Shown: piece after piece, positions 1-5,491 of the stretch
Numbering within the stretch: the first letter of the stretch is position 1
How the letters are laid out: each line of letters starts with the position of its first letter
Assembly (NCBI GenBank): GCA_038255255.1
Contig: JBBSLL010000059.1
Coordinates: forward strand, 1 to 5,491
DNA from: JBBQNY01 sp038255255
Lineage (GTDB): Bacteria; Pseudomonadota; Gammaproteobacteria; Xanthomonadales; Ahniellaceae
DNA length: 5,491 nucleotides
Reading direction: 5' to 3'
Program-made: the position numbers and the translations under genes
Notes under the pieces: generated by a model
Told to the model about the DNA's origin: nothing
Seen by the model: the letters and a program-made list of their open reading frames with translations, nothing else
Database searches by the model: none

Positions 1-678
1 GGGCAGGTCGTGGTCAAGCAACGGCGCCCGCAGACGCCGCTGCAGCGCTACACCCGACAGGAACATGGCGGGCAGACCCTGGTCGTGATCGAGGACGAGT
101 TGCGCTTCGAGGTGAACCTGCGCGATTACCTGGATACCGGGTTGTTTCTCGATCATCGTCCCATGCGGGCGCGGGTGAAGGCTCTATGCGCTCGCAAGCG
201 TTTCCTGAATCTCTTCTGCTACACGGGCACCGCCAGCGTGTACGCCGCAGCCGGTGGCGCGCGCTCCACGGTGAGCGTGGATCTCTCCGCGACGTATCTC
301 GAATGGGCTTCGCGCAACTTCGCACTCAACGGTGTTTCGGGCGTGGGTCATCGCCTGGTGCAGGCCGACGTGCGGGCGTGGCTGGCGGCGGAAAACGACC
401 GGTTCGACGTGATTTTCGTGGATCCGCCGAGCTTCTCGAATTCGGCCCGCGCGGAGGACTTCGAGGTGCAGCGCGACCACGCCGAACTGCTGCAACGTTG
501 CGCGCGGGTGCTCGCCCCCGGCGGCACGATCCTGTTCTCGTGCAACCTGCGGCGCTTCAAGCTTGACGCTGGAATTGCGGACGATTTCGAGGTGAGCGAC
601 ATCACCCGGGCCACGATCCCGCCCGACTTCGCGCGCGATCAGAGGATCCATCGGGCGTTCGAGTTGAAGGCGCGGTAA
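1..678 (+). CDS. rlmKL: 23S rRNA (guanine-N7) methyltransferase RlmK domain, C-terminal part of RlmKL (5' end cut by window edge)
   Basis: This is the C-terminal end of the enzyme that in E. coli (RlmKL, about 700 residues) makes m7G2069 of 23S rRNA with its K domain and m2G2445 with its L domain. Only the K domain is in the window, and the frame is open through position 1, so the start lies upstream; the GTG at 10 is an internal codon. Counting from that GTG, the family hallmark DYLDTGLFLDHR is at 39-50. The SAM-binding motif I (NLFCYTGTASVYAAAGGA) is at 67-84, followed by the acidic D91 of VDLS that should contact the SAM ribose. The motif IV DPPSFSNS is at 138-145 and the C-terminal DFARDQRIHRAF at 206-217. 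All catalytic landmarks are present and the end matches the usual RlmK end. Whether the L domain is fused upstream, as in most gammaproteobacteria, cannot be seen. RlmI-like m5C methyltransferases share the fold, but the DFAR...IH ending favours RlmK. Confidence 0.93.
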   Translation, partial: GQVVVKQRRPQTPLQRYTRQEHGGQTLVVIEDELRFEVNLRDYLDTGLFLDHRPMRARVKALCARKRFLNLFCYTGTASVYAAAGGARSTVSVDLSATYLEWASRNFALNGVSGVGHRLVQADVRAWLAAENDRFDVIFVDPPSFSNSARAEDFEVQRDHAELLQRCARVLAPGGTILFSCNLRRFKLDAGIADDFEVSDITRATIPPDFARDQRIHRAFELKAR

Positions 679-688
679 GGCCATCCCA

Positions 689-725
689 GCGGCGTGTCCG
701 TCGCCCGATTCGACGGACACGCCGC
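689..725 (+). terminator. Hairpin with perfect 15-bp stem after rlmKL, probable terminator
   Basis: Bases 689-703 are the exact reverse complement of 711-725, with a 7-base loop (cccgatt). The stem begins 10 bases after the TAA stop of rlmKL. The tract that follows (acctacgcttct) is only modestly T-rich, so this is a suboptimal intrinsic terminator or an RNA-stabilising 3' hairpin, as is common in high-GC genomes. It suggests the downstream methyltransferase gene is transcribed separately. Confidence 0.7.
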
Positions 726-856
726 ACCTACGCTTCTGTCGGATTCCATTGGGAGTGCCAGGTGGGTGTGGCACAACGATATGGGTGTGCATGGCTGGAT
801 AGACGCAGCGACACGGTAATTCGTCGCACCGGCGACTACACTCGCCCCGCAATCAC

Positions 857-861
857 GGGAG
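857..861 (+). promoter_or_regulatory. Ribosome binding site for the PmtA-like gene
   Basis: GGGAG lies 9 bases before a GTG codon at 871. It is the only reasonable Shine-Dalgarno in this stretch. It supports the GTG over the downstream in-frame ATG at 976, which would remove the conserved basic N-terminus. An in-frame TAA at 817-819 limits any further upstream extension. Confidence 0.6.
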
Positions 862-870
862 CTGGACGAA

Positions 871-1533
871 GTGCAAAAAGGGCGCAAACGAATCCGGCTG
901 TTTCCCCAGCTGCGCCGGCCGGCACTCGAAGCGGGCTGGACGTTCTTCCGCCAGTGGATACGGTCCCCGCGCGAGATGTCGTCACTCTCGCCCAGCAGCC
1001 GCGAACTCGCCAGGAAAATGACGGACGAGCTGCTCAAGTCCACGCGGCGGGTGATTGAACTGGGTGGCGGCACGGGAGCATTCACACGGGCGCTTCTGGC
1101 GTTCGGCATCGAGCCGAAGGACTTGCTCGTGCTCGAACTGAACCAGACGCTCTCGACCCACCTCAAACAAGTGTTTCCAGGCGTGAACGTCGAATGCGCC
1201 GACGCCGCTGACCTCGAGCGCGTCGCGGCCGGCTCGCAATGGAGCGAAGGTGGAACGGCCGATGCGGTCATCTGCGGGCTTGGCCTTCTGGCGATGACTC
1301 AGGCAGCGCAGCAGACCGTTCTCAATGCAGCGTTCGCGCTGCTTGCGCCAAACGGACGCTTCGTGCTGTTCACTTACGGGCCGGCCAATCCCATCGCGCG
1401 GAACGTCATGATGGGATTGAACCTGGGCGCGCGGCGGGGCGGGTTTACCCTCAAGAACCTGCCGCCCGCCACGGTCTATGTGCTGACTCGCAACCGCTCC
1501 CGACGCGTGGCACCCAGGGTGCGCAAGGCCTGA
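871..1533 (+). CDS. Phospholipid N-methyltransferase-like SAM-dependent methyltransferase (PmtA type)
   Basis: This 220-residue class I SAM methyltransferase resembles bacterial phospholipid N-methyltransferases, which methylate phosphatidylethanolamine stepwise towards phosphatidylcholine at the inner membrane. Residues 37-50 (SSLSPSSRELARKM) match the PmtA-type lipid-facing helix. Motif I (ELGGGTGAFT) is at 63-72, and the acidic end of strand 2 is E89 in LVLEL. An acidic segment (ECADAADL) is at 108-115. The motif IV-like VICGLGLL is at 133-140, RFVLFTYGPANP at 163-174, and the family-typical NLPPATVYV at 196-204. The N-terminus is rich in Arg and Lys, with hydrophobic residues between them, fitting membrane attachment. 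Classical PmtA proteins, as I recall them, have a Pro (SGLPLL) where this one has Gly136, so the substrate could differ. It starts with GTG, after its own ribosome binding site, and stands alone. Other options are a dimethyladenosine-transferase-like or generic small-molecule methyltransferase. The class is certain; the lipid substrate is inferred. Confidence 0.75.
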   Translation: MQKGRKRIRLFPQLRRPALEAGWTFFRQWIRSPREMSSLSPSSRELARKMTDELLKSTRRVIELGGGTGAFTRALLAFGIEPKDLLVLELNQTLSTHLKQVFPGVNVECADAADLERVAAGSQWSEGGTADAVICGLGLLAMTQAAQQTVLNAAFALLAPNGRFVLFTYGPANPIARNVMMGLNLGARRGGFTLKNLPPATVYVLTRNRSRRVAPRVRKA

Positions 1534-1538
1534 CCCGC

Positions 1539-1564
1539 GCCGCCGGCCAGCAGTGCGCGGCGGC
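1539..1564. terminator. Weak GC-rich hairpin between convergent genes
   Basis: GCCGCCG at 1539-1545 pairs with CGGCGGC at 1558-1564 around a 12-base loop, inside the 37-base gap between two convergent stop codons. It could serve both directions, but neither side has a T-tract and such GC stems arise easily by chance at this base composition. Confidence 0.3.
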
Positions 1565-1570
1565 CCGATG

Positions 1571-2014
1571 TCACCGGGGTGCAGGCGGGGCGGAAGAGGT
1601 CGCCGAGTTGTCCGTGGCGGCACTGGCGCCTGCCGCCAGCGTGCTGCGATAGCGCAGCGCCAGGACGGCGGCGAGGATCAACGCTGCACTCGCGACGACG
1701 TCACTCCAGAACACTCGCGTGACGGCTGAACTGTTGTCGCTGAGCGGAAACGCCAGGACCACGAAGCTGAGCGTGCTGACGAGCCCGGCGATGAGCGCGG
1801 GCCATCGCCAGGGCGCGTGGAGGCCGCCCGCGATGAGCGCAGACCCCAGCAGCGCGAACAGCACCGCGCGGTGGCGAAGAAGGAGCAGCGTGTCGGCTTC
1901 CTGGCTGCCGATGTCGTACAGGGCCTGCAGCCTGTTGGGGCCGAACACGCCGACAGCCGGATAAAGATGCAGCAGGCCAACGACGACGAGGATCACCGAG
2001 ACGATTCGATACAT
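1571..2014 (-). CDS. Small four-helix inner-membrane protein of unknown function
   Basis: This 147-residue protein is predicted by eye to span the membrane four times, at about residues 4-24, 47-66, 70-90 and 105-122. It ends in a 25-residue tail rich in Ala, Ser, Thr and Pro that looks disordered. The first helix contains a helix-breaking LHLYPAVGVFG stretch (15-25). A charged RHR (47-49) sits right at the start of helix 2, and the loop between helices 1 and 2 carries most of the polar residues. I recall similar small membrane proteins in Xanthomonas and Pseudomonas genomes, some mislabelled as phosphopantetheine adenylyltransferase; nothing here resembles that enzyme's HxGH nucleotidyl-transfer motif. 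The ATG start is preceded only by a weak AGG. The gene begins 30 bases after the stop of the secreted-protein gene on the same strand, so the two are probably co-transcribed. I do not assign a function. Confidence 0.8.
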   Translation of the reverse strand: MYRIVSVILVVVGLLHLYPAVGVFGPNRLQALYDIGSQEADTLLLLRHRAVLFALLGSALIAGGLHAPWRWPALIAGLVSTLSFVVLAFPLSDNSSAVTRVFWSDVVASAALILAAVLALRYRSTLAAGASAATDNSATSSAPPAPR

Positions 2015-2044
2015 GGCGTCGACCTGTTGGGAGGCTCCCCAATC

Positions 2045-3319
2045 CTACCGCTCTTCGAGGCCTGGATCGGTCGCCCTGCATGCGCCGATGCGATCGCGCA
2101 CGTAACGCTGGTAGATCTCGGTGTGCAGGTTGTGCAAAGCGAGCTCGAGCTGAAACGGAGTGCGGGGATTGCGATCCAGCATGCGGATCACGAAGTAGCC
2201 AATCGGTTTGACCCCGTGAGGATGACCGTAGACGCGGAACCCCCGGTAAAACGGGTCGTCCAGCAGTACGCGCATCGCATCGAAGGCTGTGCGCTCGGTT
2301 GGCGTGAGGCGTGCGAGCAGGCGTGCGTCGCGTGCCCACAAAAGCCTTTCGAACCAGCGCCGCCCGCGAATATGAAACGGCTCGCTCAACTCCCAGATGC
2401 GCCGATTGAGCCGGTTGTAGTGCACGAAGCCCCCGTGTATTTCCAGCGCCCTGCCGGCGGCTGCGTCCACGTCATAGACGACAAAGTTCTGGGCCTGGTT
2501 GTTGATGTCGCTCAAGCTTTCCACGTCGAACACGTGGACCAGGAACCCGGGTACGCCGTTGAACGCCTGGGGGCCGCGTGCCGAAGACTTCCGTGCCCAT
2601 CCATCAGCGAACATCTCTCCGCGGGCGCTGCCAAGCAGGACGCTCTGCGAGGTGTTGAGCTTGTTGAAGGTGCCGACCACGATCTCCTCGGGCTTGAATG
2701 CGCGGTCGAAGCCGGCCGGGCCGAACAACTCCGCCAGCGCCGCGTACTGCCCGACCTGCCGACCGACTCCGCATTCCGCGCGGACGGGTCGCCGGTAGAA
2801 CGCATCGATGGCCTGGCTGTTCGAGTCCGCGGGAATGAAGCCGCGGCCCCAGGTGAAAATCGGTTTCCAGCCGGCGTCTGCGGCGCTGCCCCCGCCGAAG
2901 CCGATCCAGCCCGCCTGGATGCCGCTGAACTTGAATCGCGGGTTCGCGATCAGCTTGTCTGCGGCGCTGCGGGTTGCGTCGCCGAGGCGGATGGCGAACG
3001 CGCAAACCGATGCTGGACTCGCAATGGCGGCGTCGAGGTCCGCCGCACTGGTCGACCGTGAGATCCAGGCATCGGTGTCGAGAGGCACGCTCAATCGCAA
3101 GTCGCCAGCAGCATGCGCCTCCCCGAGGCTCGCGCGACGGCAAGGCGTGCCGCCGTTCGATTGCACCGAGTCGACGGCCGCGGGCGCGACCTGCCATCCG
3201 AGTTCGTACAGGAACTCGAGTTGACACTCGCGGTGACGCAAGTCGGTGGCGTGGGTGTCCGAGGACAGTGCGAAGATCGCAAATGCCAGGGACAGTGCGT
3301 TCGCAGGGGCTCGCTTCAT
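2045..3319 (-). CDS. Exported protein of unknown function, possibly a papain-like (Tgl-type) fold
   Basis: I do not recognise this 424-residue protein. The start is placed at the ATG at 3317-3319. From there the first 24 residues form a signal peptide: K2 R3, a hydrophobic core from about 8 to 18, and a THA cleavage site at 22-24. A GGGA lies 6 bases upstream. A GTG at 3362-3364 would add 15 residues, but it has no ribosome binding site, sits inside a repeat, and would hide the signal peptide. The mature protein is probably periplasmic or secreted. It has no other membrane helix, and five Cys (32, 60, 106, 183, 414), which could allow disulphides. Conserved-looking blocks are SGIQAGWIGFGGG (132-144), AECGVGRQVGQY (181-192), FNKLNTSQSVLLG (218-230), AQNFVVYDVDA (276-286), GGFVHYN (296-302), DPFYRGFRVYGHPHG (355-369) and IGYFVIRMLDRNPRTPF (373-389). 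Cys183 followed by His295/His300 faintly recalls Bacillus transglutaminase Tgl; this is a hypothesis only. It lies 30 bases upstream of a small membrane-protein gene. Confidence 0.85.
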   Translation of the reverse strand: MKRAPANALSLAFAIFALSSDTHATDLRHRECQLEFLYELGWQVAPAAVDSVQSNGGTPCRRASLGEAHAAGDLRLSVPLDTDAWISRSTSAADLDAAIASPASVCAFAIRLGDATRSAADKLIANPRFKFSGIQAGWIGFGGGSAADAGWKPIFTWGRGFIPADSNSQAIDAFYRRPVRAECGVGRQVGQYAALAELFGPAGFDRAFKPEEIVVGTFNKLNTSQSVLLGSARGEMFADGWARKSSARGPQAFNGVPGFLVHVFDVESLSDINNQAQNFVVYDVDAAAGRALEIHGGFVHYNRLNRRIWELSEPFHIRGRRWFERLLWARDARLLARLTPTERTAFDAMRVLLDDPFYRGFRVYGHPHGVKPIGYFVIRMLDRNPRTPFQLELALHNLHTEIYQRYVRDRIGACRATDPGLEER

Positions 3320-3337
3320 CGATCGTCCCGCGCGACT

Positions 3338-3370
3338 CCGTTCATGGTTCGACAAGCTCCCCACGAACCG
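3338..3370. repeat. REP-like intergenic palindrome, degenerate copy
   Basis: The segment can fold with c3338-g3370, 3340-3343 pairing with 3365-3368, and 3345-3347 pairing with 3361-3363; mismatches fall at 3339/3369, 3344/3364 and 3348/3360. Its core (ttcatggttcgacaagctc) matches, from memory, a dispersed palindrome found between genes in many beta- and gammaproteobacteria. The mismatches suggest a decayed copy. Only one copy is in this window, so repetition itself is not shown here. Confidence 0.55.
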
Positions 3371-3379
3371 AATCCAGTC

Positions 3380-3414
3380 GCACGCGATCGTACCCCGCCG
3401 ATGCGGTCGCGCGC
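3380..3414. terminator. Imperfect hairpin downstream of the thiolase gene
   Basis: Bases 3380-3390 pair with 3404-3414 around a 13-base loop, with one A/C mismatch (3382/3412) and one T/G wobble (3388/3406). An outer CCAGTC/GACTGG pair (3374-3379 with 3423-3428) could close a larger structure. It lies 27-61 bases beyond the thiolase stop codon on the - strand. There is no T-tract, and in the - strand transcript the wobble becomes a mismatch, so termination is only a suggestion. Confidence 0.25.
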
Positions 3415-3440
3415 CCCGCGAGGACTGGCGCCGTAGAGTT

Positions 3441-4637
3441 CTACAGCGCCTCGAAAATGCCGGCCGCGCCCATGCCGGTGCCGATGCACATCGTCACCAT
3501 GCCGTACTTCTGGTTGCGACGGCGCAGTCCGTGCACGAGCGTCGCGGTGCGCACCGCGCCGGTCGCACCGAGCGGATGGCCGAGCGCAATGGCGCCACCC
3601 AGTGGATTGACCCGTTCCGGATCGATGCCGACGTCGCGGATCACGGCCAGTGCCTGCGCGGCGAACGCTTCGTTTAGCTCGAACCAGTCGATCTGGTCGA
3701 GGCGCATGCCTGCCTGCTCCAGTACTTTTGGGATTGCGGCGATGGGGCCGATGCCCATCACCTCAGGGCGCACGCCCGCCGCGGCGAAACCGACGAAGCG
3801 TGCGAGCGGCGTCAATCCGTATTGCCTGATGGCGGCTTCGGAGGCGAGCAACACCGCGCCGGCGCCATCGCTCATCTGGGAAGAGTTGCCGGCGGTAACG
3901 CTGCCGCCCATGCGGAACACCGGCTTCAGCCTGGCGAGGCCCTCGAGGCTGGTGTCGCTGCGCGGCCCTTCGTCGGTATCGATGCGCGCCTCGCGGATGC
4001 GCACCGCGTTGCCCGACAGGTCCGGGATCCTCGCGATCACGTCGAGCGGAGATATCTCGCCGCGAAACTCGCCGTTCGCGATCGCAGCGAGCGCCTTGCG
4101 ATGCGAAGCGACCGCAAAAGCGTCCTGGTCGTCGCGCGATACCTTCCATTCGTCCGCAACTTTCTCTGCGGTGATGCCCATGCCGTAGGCAATCGCAACG
4201 TTGTCTTCGGAAAATACCTTGGGACTCAGCGCCACCTTGTTGCCCATCATCGGCACCATCGACATCGACTCCGTGCCGGCACCGATCATGAGGTCGGCCT
4301 CGCCCAGGCGGATCCGGTCTGCGGCCATGGCCACGGCCTGCAGGCCCGAAGAGCAGAAGCGGTTGATGGTCTGCGCGGGAACCGAGTTCGGCAGTCCCGC
4401 CAGCAGCGCCCCGATCCGCGCCACATTCATGCCTTGCTCGCCCTCGGGCATTGCGCAACCCACCACGATGTCGCCGATGCGCGAGGCATCGATGCCAGGC
4501 GCCTGCGCAACGACTTCGCGCAACACGTGCGCGAGCAGCTCGTCCGGACGGGTGTTGCGGAACACGCCGCGCGGCGCCTTGCCAACCGGCGTGCGCGTGG
4601 CGGCGACGATGTACGCATCCTGGACTTGACGGCTCAT
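3441..4637 (-). CDS. Acetyl-CoA C-acyltransferase (3-ketoacyl-CoA thiolase)
   Basis: This complete 398-residue thiolase cleaves 3-ketoacyl-CoA with CoA into acetyl-CoA and a shortened acyl-CoA, the last step of the beta-oxidation cycle, in the cytoplasm. The nucleophile C95 sits in NRFCSSGLQA (92-101). The active-site motif NEAFA is at 322-326, the base H354 is in GHPLGATG (353-360), and the second catalytic Cys, C384, is in CIGTGMG (384-390). Length and motif spacing are those of a normal degradative thiolase. The ATG has a good ribosome binding site, and the gene begins 43 bases after the stop of the hydratase/dehydrogenase gene, which makes the substrate for this enzyme. Sequence alone does not separate a long-chain FadA-type thiolase from an acetoacetyl-CoA or beta-ketoadipyl-CoA thiolase. 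The neighbour and the EGEQGMNVAR segment (65-74) favour fatty-acid beta-oxidation, so a FadA-like label would be reasonable. Confidence 0.95.
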   Translation of the reverse strand: MSRQVQDAYIVAATRTPVGKAPRGVFRNTRPDELLAHVLREVVAQAPGIDASRIGDIVVGCAMPEGEQGMNVARIGALLAGLPNSVPAQTINRFCSSGLQAVAMAADRIRLGEADLMIGAGTESMSMVPMMGNKVALSPKVFSEDNVAIAYGMGITAEKVADEWKVSRDDQDAFAVASHRKALAAIANGEFRGEISPLDVIARIPDLSGNAVRIREARIDTDEGPRSDTSLEGLARLKPVFRMGGSVTAGNSSQMSDGAGAVLLASEAAIRQYGLTPLARFVGFAAAGVRPEVMGIGPIAAIPKVLEQAGMRLDQIDWFELNEAFAAQALAVIRDVGIDPERVNPLGGAIALGHPLGATGAVRTATLVHGLRRRNQKYGMVTMCIGTGMGAAGIFEAL

Positions 4638-4645
4638 GGTTTCGA

Positions 4646-4650
4646 TCCTC
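4646..4650 (-). promoter_or_regulatory. Ribosome binding site for the thiolase gene
   Basis: On the - strand this reads GAGGA, 8 bases before the ATG at 4635-4637. It lies within the 43-base gap to the upstream gene, so the thiolase has its own strong translation signal and is not translationally coupled. Confidence 0.75.
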
Positions 4651-4680
4651 GTGTTCTGTGATGGCTGGACGGCGTTCCGT

Positions 4681-5491
4681 TCAATTGCGCAGGGGCTTGC
4701 CAGTAGTCATCGTGTGCTGGATGCGTGCCTGAGTGGCCGGCATCTGCGCGAGCGCGACGAAGTGTTCGCGTTCCAGGCGCAGCAACCAGTCCTCGTCGAC
4801 CAGCGAACCGCGTTCGACCTCCCCACCGCAGAGACACGTCGCTATGCGCGTCGCGATCTCGAAATCGTGCGCGGAAATGAATCGTCCTTCGAGCATGTTG
4901 ACCAGCAACATCTTGAAGGTTGCGATGCCGACGTCGCCGGCCACCGCGATCTGGCGTGCCGGGACCGGCGGGCGGTAGCCCGAGTCCGCGAGTGCGCGGA
5001 CCTGCGCCTTCGCGACGTGCAGGAGTTCATGCGCGTGCATCACCACGACATCTGATTGGCGCAGCAGCTTCATTTCCTTTGCTTCGAAAGCGGATGACGA
5101 GACCTTCGCCATCGCCACCGTCTCGAAGTAACCCTTGAGTTGCGCGAACACATCGCCTCCAGGGCCCGCGGCGTCAGCGGCGCGCACCGCAATCTCCTTC
5201 AGCCCACCCCCCGCTGGCAGCAGGCCGACGCCCGCTTCCACCAGGCCGACGTAGCTCTCGAGCGCCGCCACGGTTCGCGCACTGTGCATCTGGAATTCGC
5301 AGCCCCCGCCCAGGGCCATGCCGCGTACGGCCGACACCACCGGCACCAGTGCGTACTTGAGTCGCATGCTGGTGGCCTGGAACGTCGCGATCATCGCGTC
5401 GAATTCCTTGATCTTGCCGGCCGCGAGCAGGCCCATGGCGCCCTTGAGGTCGGCGCCAGCGGAAAAGGGCTCGGAATCCTGCCAGATCACC
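4681..5491 (-). CDS. 3-hydroxyacyl-CoA dehydrogenase/enoyl-CoA hydratase, C-terminal hydratase part (5' end cut by window edge)
   Basis: This is the C-terminal 270 residues of a fused beta-oxidation enzyme of the FadN type, in which the dehydrogenase comes first and the crotonase (enoyl-CoA hydratase) domain last; such proteins are usually about 800 residues. The frame is open to the right edge. Counting from the last complete codon at 5488-5490, the first oxyanion-hole segment PFSAGADLKG is at 8-17 and the second, RGMALGGGCEF, at 56-66. E65 and E85 (in VEAGVGLLPAGGG) correspond to the two catalytic glutamates of crotonase. Residues 107-269 form the helical C-terminal region, ending in the family-typical ARIQHTMTTGKPLRN. 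The partner dehydrogenase domain, expected upstream, is not visible. A stand-alone enoyl-CoA hydratase is unlikely, because such proteins are about 260 residues in total and lack this long tail. The gene leads into the thiolase gene, consistent with one operon for successive steps. Confidence 0.9.
   Translation of the reverse strand, partial: VIWQDSEPFSAGADLKGAMGLLAAGKIKEFDAMIATFQATSMRLKYALVPVVSAVRGMALGGGCEFQMHSARTVAALESYVGLVEAGVGLLPAGGGLKEIAVRAADAAGPGGDVFAQLKGYFETVAMAKVSSSAFEAKEMKLLRQSDVVVMHAHELLHVAKAQVRALADSGYRPPVPARQIAVAGDVGIATFKMLLVNMLEGRFISAHDFEIATRIATCLCGGEVERGSLVDEDWLLRLEREHFVALAQMPATQARIQHTMTTGKPLRN

Noticed and set aside
755..774. GTGCCA/TGGCAC 6-bp hairpin with 8-base loop upstream of the PmtA-like gene
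   Set aside because: It is short, has no T-tract and no recognisable operator family. Such a stem is expected by chance in a gap of this size.
808..836. GCGAC, GTCGC, GCGAC series that could form two alternative hairpins before the PmtA-like start
   Set aside because: The stems are only 5 bp, and no leader peptide, T-tract or known riboswitch core accompanies them; too weak to call an attenuator.
184..852. Open frame of 222 codons on the - strand opposite rlmKL
   Set aside because: It is antisense to a clearly recognised methyltransferase and crosses the terminator hairpin; no motif or ribosome binding site was seen.
1817..3061. Open frame of 414 codons on the + strand opposite the secreted-protein gene
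   Set aside because: It overlaps antisense a gene with a signal peptide and coherent conserved-looking blocks. Its own translation has biased, low-sense composition with no recognisable domain, as expected for antisense frames in high-GC DNA.
3320..3440. Promoter for the secreted-protein gene
   Set aside because: I looked for -35/-10 pairs on the - strand and found no convincing spacing; a promoter may exist but cannot be placed.
2974..4188. Open frame of 404 codons on the + strand spanning the secreted-protein start, the intergenic gap and half of the thiolase
   Set aside because: It runs across two real genes and the gap between them, and its translation is low-complexity in Arg, Ser and Ala. 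It is a product of GC-rich third positions, not a gene.
3822..4661. Open frame of 279 codons on the + strand opposite the thiolase gene
   Set aside because: The thiolase on the - strand is unmistakable; the + strand translation is rich in Arg, His and Ala with no motif, so it is a shadow.

Overview
The window is a high-GC stretch typical of a gamma- or betaproteobacterium. Three things point that way: an RlmKL-type 23S rRNA methyltransferase end, a beta-oxidation pair of FadN-type multifunctional enzyme plus thiolase, and one intergenic palindrome resembling repeats I recall from Xanthomonas-like and betaproteobacterial genomes. Genus cannot be assigned from this sequence alone. Almost all of the DNA is coding, and no gene-free stretch exceeds 300 bases.

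Layout. On the + strand, positions 1-678 carry the 3' end of the RlmK (m7G2069) methyltransferase domain. It is followed at once by a 15-bp perfect hairpin that looks like its terminator. A separate + strand gene (871-1533) encodes a phospholipid N-methyltransferase-like SAM enzyme of the PmtA type. It converges, across 37 bases, with a run of - strand genes that fills the rest of the window.

Read in the direction of transcription (right to left), the - strand genes are: the C-terminal third of a 3-hydroxyacyl-CoA dehydrogenase/enoyl-CoA hydratase (4681-5491, cut by the window edge); an acetyl-CoA C-acyltransferase (3441-4637); an unrecognised secreted protein with a signal peptide (2045-3319); and a small four-helix membrane protein (1571-2014). 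The first two form a beta-oxidation operon: hydratase and dehydrogenase steps, then thiolytic cleavage. The last two lie 30 bases apart and probably form a second unit. It is separated from the thiolase gene by 121 bases holding a decayed copy of a REP-like palindrome.

Most of the window is ordinary housekeeping and catabolism. The least explained part is the secreted 424-residue protein. It shows a faint, unproven resemblance to the Cys/His active-site layout of Bacillus-type (Tgl) transglutaminases and is paired with a small membrane protein. I found no CRISPR array, tRNA, rRNA, insertion sequence or clearly new defence or mobile system.
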